From Helianthus annuus (Eukaryota > Streptophyta > Magnoliopsida > Asterales > Asteraceae), in NCBI RefSeq assembly GCF_002127325.2, contig NC_035443.2:118236646-118300645 (forward strand): 64,000 nt of DNA, given 5' to 3'. The notes below the pieces were generated by a model that was given only the letters and a program-made list of their open reading frames with translations, had not been told where the DNA came from and did not search any database. Positions 18,150-27,649 of this stretch are shown one piece after another (position 1 is the stretch's first letter; each line of letters starts with the position of its first letter). Made by a program: the position numbers and the translations under genes.

Positions 18150-18477
18150 TTCTTCTTCACCTTCATCATTCTTTAAAAAATTAAACAAACAAACAAACAA
18201 ACGTACCAGTATAATCCCCACTCATCACAGCAGCAGAAGCTATTATTGACGAGGGTAAAACATAAAAAGTAGTAGCATTTTAGTCTACCAAAGTGCCTCA
18301 GGAGGAGTTGACCATTTACACCTAGAAAATCAAACTTGCTGAAGTTTTAGGGCACCGAAAATACAATTTCAATAGAGTTTGCAGAAAAATGATAGTAAGA
18401 ATCAACGTTTAACCCTAAAATTACTAGCTTCAAGACTATTGGGATGTAATCGAAATTTTCAAAATTGGAAACTAACT

Positions 18478-18600
18478 TACCTTAAGAACAGAACACGAGC
18501 AGAGAGCGTTAATGGCAATTTTTAACTCGCTGACTATCTATCTGACACGATGATGATGATGATGACGACGAAGGTTGTTAGTAGTGGTGGTATTTAAATG
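18478..18600 (-). promoter_or_regulatory. Putative promoter edge and 5' UTR exon of the NETWORKED-like gene
   Basis: Reading leftwards on the minus strand there is an ATTTAAATA box (plus 18591-18599), then a CAT-repeat leader, then AAG-GTAAGTTAG (plus ~18473-18483), a strong splice donor. This suggests a non-coding first exon spliced into the exon that begins just upstream of 18149. The acceptor was not settled. Confidence 0.35.
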
Positions 18601-21483
18601 GGATTGACACACAACGACAACGGGCAGGAAGATGAACCAGGAGCGTATGGACGGACATAAAGAAAAGAAACAGAAATAATTAATGGCATACTCATCTCCC
18701 AACGGTCGAAAATCAATGTCTTAGAAAAAGAACACACACTATGCCTAAAAAATATAATTTCCCTTGCTGCTGCAAGTATAAAGTTTTATTCAGTGTTTGT
18801 GGTTATATTAGAATTAGAAGGGTGTGCCATGCCATAGTTTGGGGCTCCTTTACAAAATGTTGAGTCTTGTCCTTGAGTTTAAAATTGCATAAGCTTTATA
18901 TCTTATACAACTGCATCAGCAGAGTTAGTCGAGACTAGTGGACAAATATTGTCTTTAACCACACCTTGTGACTCTGATTACAAATTGACAACACTTTTAA
19001 TCCAGCTATCATGCATTTCTTATGACTTGTACATTTCCAACCTTTTACGTTGAACATATTAACGTTCATACATTTCCCCCTTCTACTAAGTTAATGTGGT
19101 TGTGTGCAAGTTGTTCTCACCTTATTATTTTAGAGACCATCGTTAACAATAAAATGCGATATGAGTAGTATGTGGTGCTTGTTTGTGACACATTTTTTCC
19201 GGTAGAAAAGCGTTGGGAAGAAGACAGAGAACAGACACTTTAGTAGGAGTTTATATTATGTCAAAACAGGTTAGAACAAACACCTAATATATTGAACAAG
19301 AGATAAATAAGAGAAAAATAAAACCACGCGGGTCCACACGAACACAACGATGCATAGTGGTTCCATTGAAGGTTGGCAACTTCACTGTACACCCACTCCT
19401 TGATCGATGGTTTTTTCTTCACTCACAACTTCTCTCTAAGGTTGGTAGACATACCCTTTGTAGCATCAAACAAACATGGTAGCACCTAGTGCTTCTCTTC
19501 AGAAAAATAGAGATATGATATGCTTCTCCCTTGTAAACAATTACAAGGGATTACCAATTTACAATGGGTTAGAATGTTTGCTAGCTAGCTTTTAGTAAAA
19601 ACAACTGTCAGGACATCCACACCAATGACATGGTCAAGTCATTCATCGTTTGTAAAGCCTCTACTATGATTTTTTTTTCTTTTGAAATAAATTCAATAAG
19701 CCAAAGGCTAGTTTCTTCCTGGTTATATGCTTTAAACATTAGCCAAATTAGTCGTGCTTTGACTAGAAATGTGGGAAAGAAACCAATGCTTAAATGAGTA
19801 ACATCTTTCCTGTATAGGGGAAGGATACTTTGTTTCGTTCTAGAAATCTTTGACTCAGTTTATAAAAACTTTATGCAACACAACTTTAAAAACACTTTAG
19901 TTAAGAGATTATGTTTGTTTACAAATTGCATTCTTGTGTGTTAAGTTGCTGTTAAAGAGCACTTGCATTGTAAGCCTAGGTCTTTGGGAATCCTTATTTA
20001 GGGGGCAGTAAAGGTGACATTGCCCGTTGTCTTTATATCTTGCAGTAGAAGATCTTGTAATCTTGAGTAAACCTGCCAAGGCTCGTACTCTCCGTCTAGG
20101 CTGAGTACTTTCCGAGTACTCTCAATTCCAACTAGCGAGCACCTAACGACTTTTGCAACCATGCTTTTAACGTACAATCTTATAATTTTAGGTTGATTAG
20201 TAGCCAAGTGTTTGCATGCAACACTTTCTAAGTTTTGTTAAAAAAAGATTATATGCGCTGGGACTGCTGATTTCTAAAGAAACTTCTAAGACTCATTGTA
20301 CAGGTGAATAGAAGTTGAATATGTTAAACAGAGTCCAAGCACTACATATAGAGAGGAAATTTTGAATGATAGAATTTACAAAAATACAGGCGCGTAAGAG
20401 AAAAGAGTTGTGTTTACAACTCCATATGAGATTTGAAAACTGTCTTGTAAATGATTATTTAATATAATGAGATTTAAAAATAATGATAAGATCGAAATAG
20501 AGTAAGAAAACATAAAGATAAAATTGTTTGGAAATATATAGAACAGCAAAAAGCAAAGCAATAGCAAGATTTATGTTAAATCATAATAAAAACTGAAATA
20601 AAAAAACAAGTAAAACTAGGGTGCTAATAAGGCAACACCTCAAACGGACCGTATAATGTTATACATCTAACATCACAAATATAACTTTCTATATACGGGT
20701 CTTATAACATTATATGAGGTTTAAGTCGTATAAAATTCAATACGGGTCATATAATGTTATACAGCACATATACATAGAGAAAAAAAAACATGTGACATTT
20801 TTTTGTGTATTGCAACAATCAGTTATACCCGAACCCGTAGCCATATACATACGGGGTGTGAAAATAAAATTTTAGAATGTGAGAATAGTGGGAGCCTAAA
20901 TCTAGATCTTCCTTTCAAAAACAAGAATAAAAATTACTGGAAAACATACACAGTAAACAGAAAAATCAATCATGCAGTTGAGAAAACCATGATTCAAATC
21001 TGAAAAACATCGATTGTAAATCAAATAACTAATGGTTTATAAACAATGGACAAAAAGGGGCCTCAGATTAGCATGTTGCCACATTCTTCTTCGCATCAAG
21101 GACTCCATGGTCATTCCATGGATGCGCAATTATGTCCTTGACACTCATGGCAAATAAATGTCCTCATTGGCTAACAAATTCAAAAAAGATAAAATTAAAA
21201 TGCTTCATTTAAAGATATACGGCGATCGGAAGTTTCTTCAGCATCGCCGATCAAACGATGTATAGAAATATTTCAATTGAATTAGGGTTTGATGGTCAAA
21301 TGTGACGGCTTCTAAAATATATAGGTGGGGCTTGGCCGGTTAATGAATGTTGGGCCTTTGTTAGTCCATGTTTTTAGATCCAATCAAATTTGTTTTGAGC
21401 CCGAACATCAAACATTTGATATGTTTTCAACATTTTACTATAACTTTACGACTTCATGATGCCAAGTGTGACTAATTGTGCTA
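18601..21483. other. Intergenic DNA, no gene seen
   Basis: AT-rich, without a recognisable gene. Worth noting: GTATAATGTTATAC at 20651-20664 and near-copies at about 20704 and 20750, each after an ACGG or GGGTC block, which form small palindromes. A minus-strand frame at 19998-20207 is open but matches nothing I know. No terminal repeats were resolved. Confidence 0.45.
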
Positions 21484-21486
21484 TAA

Positions 21487-22225
21487 GACCATGTGTAGTG
21501 GTTTAGTGAATAATGCTCCTATCTTTGGGTGTTTTCCGTCATTTGGCAGTCCAGTCAGCAAGGGAACGTTATTGGGCGTTTTTACAAAGAGAGCGTAGTG
21601 GAATAATACCCAAAAATGCCCCAACCCATCATTACACAATTATTAATTTTTTTTAATTAAAAAATTAAAATACTTCATTAAATAAAAAAATTACAATACT
21701 AAAAATAAAAAAAAATAAAAACCGAATAAACTAAAAAAACAAATAAGTGGGTGGTATGAAGGGATTAGAGCCGCTCAAGTAAGCCGCGTACGAAAACACA
21801 TTCGGGTCCATGTCATAAAAGTTAAAGTTTTGTTGCGGTTGGGTGGTATTTGGGTTCCTGGGTCTTGACGAAACACCAAACGAGGGTCGGAATGGATGCA
21901 TGGTAAATAAGTTTATAAAAGTTGGAAGAAGTAGAGAGAAAGATAGATAGAAAGTGAGATTTTTTTTATAAAAAGTTGGATGAAAAGTGGGGTATATATA
22001 GATTTATAAATGGGAATTTAAAAAAAATTAAAATTATTAAATGTTTTTTACCGTTTGAAAACGGTCAAATATCAAAACCTGTGCAATTTTGGCGTGATTT
22101 TAAACACGCTTGGGACCTTTTTTTCGAAAATCACGCCAAAAAACGCCAAAGGGGGTGGGGACGTGACTTGTTGGGGCGTGTTTGGGGGGCTTTTTTTGAA
22201 AAAGTACTGCCCACTATGGACGGTC
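21487..22225. mobile_element. Non-autonomous PIF/Harbinger element
   Basis: The ends GACCATGTGTAGTGG and, inverted, GACCGTCCATAGTGG form a ~15-bp terminal repeat. TAA flanks both sides (21484-21486 and 22226-22228), the duplication typical of the superfamily. The element is 739 bp and keeps only the first part of an accessory gene on the minus strand (21731-21901). The transposase is gone. Confidence 0.75.
21731..21901 (-). pseudogene. N-terminal fragment of a Harbinger accessory (Myb-like) gene
   Basis: A 56-residue frame starts MHPFRPSFGVSSRPRNPN and contains NFNFYDMDPNVFSYAAY and SGSNPFIPPT. This Pro/Asn/Gln-rich start is what I associate with the Myb/SANT-like DNA-binding partner of PIF/Harbinger transposases in composites, often mislabelled glutathione S-transferase T3-like. 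The DNA-binding domain itself is missing; the frame runs into an A-rich deletion joint and stops. The assignment rests on memory of the motif, so it is moderate. Confidence 0.45.
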
Positions 22226-22228
22226 TAA

Positions 22229-22733
22229 CCAACTTGAATTAGAGTATTTATAATTACAACTAAAGTAAATATCATAGCTACTCTATTTAGGAAAATGCTA
22301 CTTTGTGCTTTTTTTCCTCCGTTTCTTACGCTTCGCACCACACCACGTTCTTTGTTCCTTCGTATCACACACATTGCACTATAAAACCAATTACGTTTTA
22401 TTTTCAAAACCATGAATTGCAAGAACCACATAATGAGCTTGTATGTAGTTCTTTAAATGTGATACACCTAAGAGTTACGTCCCAGCTTTCCCTCTCCTGC
22501 TACTTTGATATTCTTCTATGCGATATTTAAATGTATATTACGGTTCTCACATTTTAAACATATATTTATCCCATTCTTTCTTTGGTTTTGTCTAGTGTCT
22601 CCTATTTAAGAATAAAAGCGTATACATATGCACATAGTTTGTGTATAGTGTGAATGTGTATTTACATAAAAGATTTATTTTTAAAATAATTAATCTTATA
22701 AATAGTACAATGGTTAAAGGGGTTCTCGCATTC
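22229..22733. other. AT-rich intergenic DNA
   Basis: No gene is called. Two short frames overlap on opposite strands (22225-22431 and 22303-22530) and neither has a recognisable feature. Confidence 0.45.
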
Positions 22734-22796
22734 ACTAAAATATTATTGTTACTTTTCAAAAAAAAAAAAAAAAAAAAAAACTAAAATATTATTGTT
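22734..22796 (+). mobile_element. Minimal retroposon insertion: poly(A) with target duplication
   Basis: CTAAAATATTATTGTT appears at 22735-22750 and again at 22781-22796. The 30 nt between them are ACTTTTC followed by about 23 A. This is the signature of a LINE-type insertion that copied only the last few template bases and its poly(A) tail. The TTTTC-A(n) ending resembles the LINE tails at 14694-16162. Confidence 0.8.
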
Positions 22797-23140
22797 TTTT
22801 AAATGAACGTCCTTTGCTAATTGCCTAATTGGTTTATAGATATGCATGTACATGTAGAGGATCATCAAGTTTGAGTAGACAACTATGCTAACTATATAAA
22901 CATATATGTCTATTGTTTTAGTTGTTACACATAAGATGCTTATATAATCGCATAATCAACTCACACCTTCCAATCTCTCATTATATTCGGTGCGCTATGT
23001 ATAAGAGTTAATACTTAAGTTTTATACTTCTCTACTTACACACATAAATAATATATGTGTAATGTATATATTTAATGGTTTTATAATGTAATATATTATA
23101 TGTCTATTTAGTGTAGTAAATAAGATACTTGGCATACTTT
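22797..23140. other. AT-rich intergenic DNA
   Basis: Nothing recognisable. It contains TATA-rich short stretches only. Confidence 0.45.
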
Positions 23141-23145
23141 GTATA

Positions 23146-23521
23146 TGTTATGGTTCTTGAACAGTTTTGCCAAAGAATATAGAAAGGGTGCAGATAGAAA
23201 ATAGAAAGATAAAGAGATTTGTTTAGTTCAATTCATGCATACCTTTATTAATAAACCTACGGCTCTCATATAGCCATTCTAAACAGAAGAAAACAAAATA
23301 ATTCAAAGCTAACTCCTAACAACTTGGAGGAGAACGTTGGTCATACCACGTTTCCCATTATTCTCTCAACTAATTATTCAAACTAATTATTCAAACAAAA
23401 AGGAAATGAACGTTGCAATCTCCTGCATGCATGCGACTAGTGTGTAGGCTTCTTGGGCTTATGTAGGCTTCTTGGGCTCATGCATCTTGTTGGGCTCCTT
23501 ACGTAGCCCAGGTACATAACA
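23146..23521 (-). mobile_element. Solo LTR (Copia-like)
   Basis: On the minus strand the unit starts TGTTATGTACC and ends GAACCATAACA, so it has the TG...CA form with matching inverted tips. GTATA flanks both sides (23141-23145 and 23522-23526). Inside, AATAAAGG followed by a CT-rich stretch looks like the polyadenylation region and U5. No internal element sequence is left, as expected after LTR-LTR recombination. Confidence 0.8.
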
Positions 23522-23895
23522 GTATAAGAGGGTGTTTGGAGCTATAATACGTGAGGCATGTTTCAACCTACTTACATTTAAAGTTGTAATAAAAAGATAT
23601 ATAATCAATATTTCAGTGTCTCACTCTTCTGAACTTCTAGTTATCAACAGCAAATAGATAATACGACAAAAACAACATTCTATATGATGTTAAAGGATTT
23701 TGATGTATGAAAATCAAATTTATCCGCTATAAAGCATAAAATACGTTTCTTTATAATTTATTTATTTGCTACCAAATTTTTAGAAAGATGTGTATAATTT
23801 TGATAGTTGTACCCTTAACTATTTTAGATGTGCGTAAAAAGAGAGGTAAATGGGCAATTTTAATTAACTTTAAATAATCATCCTTTTTCTATACT

Positions 23896-24195
23896 TTTTT
23901 TTTACGGCCAACAGAATCAATCCCGAGCATTCTCGGGGCACCCACTGGACAAACGGAGTACTCCGAGAGTAACCCGAGTCCACCACCAATTCCGAGGAAA
24001 ACCCGGTAACCCACCCGCCCGTAGGCACGACGGTGAAATTACCGGTAAAACCCGTTTGGCTAAAGGATCCAACCCAGATTTCCCTGGGTCTCCTATCATT
24101 GCCCACTAGTGCCTCACTCTACACCAAGTGAGAGTTGAACTTGCATCTCTCAAGAGAAATGCAAGTCTTCCACCACTTAATCTAGAAATCATTGG
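23896..24195 (-). mobile_element. SINE, copy 2, with 18-bp target duplication
   Basis: TCATCC(T/A)TTTTCTATACT flanks the element (23878-23895 and 24196-24213) with one mismatch. On the minus strand the head has TAAGTGGTGGAAGACTTG, an A-box-like stretch, and AGTTCAACTCTC, a B-box-like match. The GC-rich body shares GGAAAACCCG and ACCCGCCCG blocks with the copy at 7815-8050. It ends in A's. Short frames across it are artefacts. Confidence 0.7.
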
Positions 24196-24213
24196 TCATC
24201 CATTTTCTATACT

Positions 24214-24485
24214 AAAGATGTAAATTATTACCAAACATCTAGTATATGATCCACGTTTAATCACATCATCATAATCGATTTATCAAAAACAGATTATGAC
24301 GACTTGAAGTGACGGTAATTTGATAATACATTTTATCAACGTAACTTCAAACAAAACTCCAAATAAGTTATTATTTCTTATTTGGTCGGTAACATTACAT
24401 TACATACATGAATGTAATACTTATGATCATAAAGGGGTATGGTTGTAATTTACAATTTATGGCATGTGGCTTAGTTGTTAGGTTA
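24214..24485. other. Intergenic DNA
   Basis: AT-rich and non-coding; nothing recognised. Confidence 0.4.
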
Positions 24486-25915
24486 CAGGGTGTGATATAA
24501 AGCCTCTTTCACGCCACTTTAGTGCCATCTTATCGCCACGTCAAACAGGGGGCTTTAAAACCCTTTTCTTTAACTTGCAGGGTGTGGTTTAAAGCCCCCC
24601 CTTCTTTAAGCTATAGTGCCCCCCTCTAATCAATCTCACCCTTCATCCCCTCAATTCTGCTCGTTAACACAATGGCGAGGACATGATGGCGCCTCTGCAG
24701 TATGGTCGATGGCGCCCCAGGGACGCTATCAGAGCCGGTTCTAGCATAAGCCAAATGAGGCTAGGGCTTTAGGCCTCATAAAAATCAAGGGCCCCCAATT
24801 TTAATAGGCTACCAATCCTTTTATATGTTTCTAGAAAGATATTGCCTGCAACACTCACAGCCGCCGCAATCACCGAAGACTCACTGCCATTGGTTTGAAC
24901 CACACTCGTCGCACCACCACCTCATGAAGCAACAAAGTCATCCCTTTGTTTGATATGTTTGTCACTTCGTAACCAGGGCCGACCCTTGAGTAAGTATAGT
25001 AAAGTTAGGGCTTTGGGCATCCATCTTTGGTAATCGAAGCATCAGGGTTTTTTTTGTATGTTTGTCAAATTCTCAATCGACTGATAATTTGCTAATTTAT
25101 GTTACACGGTATTAAAAGGTAAATTGATTTATTACTGGTGTTTGTTTGTGCTGAATTGACAAGGTTGCAGTGATGAACAATGACTAGAATTATTCTCAAC
25201 TTCTGACTTTCTATTTCAAAATTTGATATTTGTGAGTTATTAGAATAAATCATTGTTTTATTTTAGGTCCATGGATTTGAACGGATTCCTTTATTGTATC
25301 TTTCTGTGAATTGTGAATTCAATTTGTATTTAACTATGTTTACACAGTGGATTGTATAATATGCAGAATTTATTGAAATTAATCATGTTTATAAACATGT
25401 TTGGTTGGTAAGGTATAGAAGGATATACAAGAAACACCCAAAGGAGACATTTTAACCTTGCATTGGAGGGTATGGTGACATGTAAAATCTTATATGTTGT
25501 TAAAACAATATTGGAGTGCTTGATCAAATTGGTAGAGACCTTGTAAGTGTGAGTTTGCTTCTTCTATCAAAACTATGATATTTATTCTATGTTAATTTGA
25601 TTTTCGCTACCTACATTGACCTTAGTTGATAAAGCACACAAAGTTTTCGATTCAATGTTTATCACAGGTATGTTATCTATGTCGATTTTAGACTCATCTA
25701 ATTAAAGTTTTTAGGCAACATATTACTTTTGTATTTGCACCAAAACAACAACCATATCTTAGTTTATTAGTATAAGAAAAATAACAAAAAAAAAAAGCCA
25801 AAAAGGGCCTCAATTTTGAAACTCGCTTTAGGCCTCCAAAATGGTTGAGCAGGCCCTGGGCGCTATGGTGGCTGAGGTGGCGGGGTAGCGTTAAGCCACA
25901 CAACCACCGGCTTTA
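24486..25915. mobile_element. Possible outer MITE of the GGGTGTGATATAAAGCC type, split by a hAT insertion
   Basis: CAGGGTGTGATATAAAGCC (24487) and CAGGGTGTGGTTTAAAGCC (24578), plus GGCGCC-CTAT blocks, resemble the MITE in the NETWORKED intron. Its GGCGCTATGGTGGC sequence resumes directly after the inner hAT at 25859. The borders are uncertain, and no 3-bp duplication was confirmed. Confidence 0.3.
24730..25858. mobile_element. Non-autonomous hAT element
   Basis: The ends CAGAGCCGGTTCTAGC and, inverted, CAGGGCCTGCTCAACC form imperfect short terminal repeats. The flanking octamers GACGCTAT (24722-24729) and GGCGCTAT (25859-25866) match at 7 of 8 positions, the right length for hAT. AGGGCTTTAGGCCTC near the left and GCTTTAGGCCTCC near the right are further subterminal repeats. 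A second CAGGGCCGACCCTTGAG-type end at about 24977 hints at an internal rearrangement. No transposase is left. Confidence 0.65.
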
Positions 25916-25980
25916 CAGTCATATGTGTTTTTACTGTGTTCTTAGGATTGGTCAAATTAGAAACCACACATAACCAGTTC

Positions 25981-26546
25981 AGTTGAGTATTCTTGAATCG
26001 TCTTTGTTTCAATGGCCACATATCTTTCCAGCCAAAGAATGAGAAATCCTTCTCCTGTTCCATGAATCCAATTTGCAATTCATTTGGGAAAAATGAATCG
26101 AATTTGCATTTCATTCGGGAAAAACCATCTTTTTCTCAACAATGACTTTGTCATTTGATCCAATAGTGTTCTGTTAGATAGGAACAGATTTGATAAATAT
26201 CGATAACTCTCGGATAGAGTATTAGAACGGAAAGATCCATTAGATAATGAACGATTTGTTCTAAGCCATCTCTGGCGATTAATCAACAGTTCGTAGTGCT
26301 TTTCTTGCGTCTTCTTGATAAACCAACGTTTATATAGAGATGTAGAAGGATTTGTTTGAGCAATAAGAAGCCCCTTTGACATCTCTTCATCTACAAATAA
26401 TTCTTGATGTAAAAACACAGAGACAAAGGGCTGAGCTTTGAATAGGTAAAAAAGTGGATTTGTAGGGTCCCAAATGAATTGGCTTATTCGAGATCAATAT
26501 TTTGATTCATATTGGAACTTACAAAGTTGAGTATTCTTGAATCGTC
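25981..26546 (-). pseudogene. ycf2: Nuclear insertion of plastid DNA: 3' end of ycf2
   Basis: The minus strand encodes stretches I recognise from the C-terminus of plastid Ycf2: [48 protein letters not shown] and GFMEQEKDF, ending in KDMWP. It is not a functional gene. Only about 150 codons remain, the reading frame is shifted near 26410-26480 and again near 26090, and a ~31-bp piece around TTCCCGAATGAAATGC is duplicated in tandem (26053-26115). A 22-bp sequence, identical at 25981-26002 and 26525-26546, brackets the insertion. ycf2 is a plastid gene, so this is a transfer to the nucleus. Confidence 0.88.
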
Positions 26547-26685
26547 ATAATTTCATAATAAAGAGGTTACATGTTTGTTAGCTTAATAGATACACATGCA
26601 AATAAAGACCTTCTTTTTGTTCACTAACATAAAAAAGGTCAAACCATAGTCATATGGTTCGTGGTACGTTCTGGTACGGGAACGT
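26547..26685. other. Flank between the plastid insertion and Copia C1
   Basis: AT-rich. The last 30 bases contain GTACGTTCTGGTACGGG, which with ACATGGTACAGG on the far side of C1 (34187 on) suggests C1 landed in a pre-existing repeat, probably the end of the hAT element whose transposase lies at 34454-35846. Confidence 0.35.
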
Positions 26686-27115
26686 TGTTGGTGCACTACA
26701 TCTGTCGACTTCGTCTTGTATCGAGTCTTACATTGTATTGTATAGATTAGGGCGCGTTTTACGAGAAAATAGGAGATTATATGTGTTTAGTAGATAGGTT
26801 TCGCTCATATGGTCATAGAAGGAAGGTTTCGCTTATATGGACATATGAGGTTTCGCTCATATGGACATGTACGTATAAGCGAAACCTCAGCATCTATAAA
26901 TAGGAGTTCATTCGAGCGAAACCATAGCGATTGCCTTGTATTCCACGCCGAAGTGCTGCCGGTGTGAAGATCGAGCTGTAAACGTTGTCATATCAATACA
27001 AACAGTAGATTAATTGAAAAACAAGCTGTTTCTACCTTCGTTTCTTGTTATTCCGCACCTGAAACGAAGTAAAACTCCTCTGAACGACTCGTTCGGGTCA
27101 GATCACGATCCTACA
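26686..27115 (+). repeat. C1 5' LTR
   Basis: TGTTGGTGCACTACATC to CACGATCCTACA. A TATA box (TATAAATA, 26895-26902) marks the promoter. Upstream of it, 26798-26890, the motif GGTTTCGCT(C/T)ATATGG is repeated three times, followed by one inverted copy (AGCGAAACC); a further GCGAAACC lies just past the TATA box. Confidence 0.93.
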
Positions 27116-27117
27116 AG

Positions 27118-27129
27118 TGGTATCTGAGC
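27118..27129 (+). other. C1 primer-binding site
   Basis: TGGTATCTGAGC is complementary to the 3' end of initiator methionine tRNA apart from one base (the usual form is TGGTATCAGAGC). Confidence 0.85.
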
Positions 27130-27324
27130 ACAGGAGGAGGAGTTCTGCAGAGATTAGCTGGATTTCATCATTAGTTCTTACTTCTACACTTTCTTTCTTC
27201 AATTCAAGAAAATTTACCGGTCGAAAATCGCTCAAAATTTCACAGATTGTGTGTTATTGGACATTAACAAACCGTGGAAAGTTTTGGACCTACATACGGA
27301 CTAAAAATGGATCAAATTATCTTC

Positions 27325-27625
27325 GGAATAGGTTTCGCTTTTATGGACACTTAGGAGTTTCGCTTCAAAGACCATCTAGTTTCGCTTTTGTGTCACAAAA
27401 TTGAGAGGTTTCGCTCCAAATTGGATGATAGTTTCGTTCTTATGGATATCCTGTAGTTCCGCTCTTGTGTACAACATTAGGTTCCGCTCTTAAGGACTTG
27501 GTTGAGATTTCGCTCATAAGGTTCATCAAGGTTTCGCTCGTGTGAACATCAAAGTTTCGCTTATACGGACAAACCCTAATTTCGCTTTTGTGTACAATCA
27601 TCTAATTTCGCTTATTTGTCACTGA
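27325..27625 (+). repeat. C1 leader array of a TTTCGCTT-type motif
   Basis: About eleven imperfect units of the form (G/A)(G/T)TT(T/C)CGCT(C/T)(A/T)TATGGAC, spaced 20-30 nt apart, fill the untranslated leader before the gag ATG at 27650. The same motif is present in the LTR. Unit ends vary (TGTGTCAC, TATGGACA, AAGGTTCA). Confidence 0.85.
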
Positions 27626-27649
27626 TTTTGATAAACGTACTAAGTCATC

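Noticed and set aside
19998..20207. Short minus-strand frame as a gene
   Set aside because: No recognisable domain, no promoter or splice context, in AT-rich intergenic DNA.
25863..26418. ycf2 frames as a functional nuclear gene
   Set aside because: Only the C-terminus is present, with shifts and an internal duplication; a plastid-to-nucleus transfer explains it.
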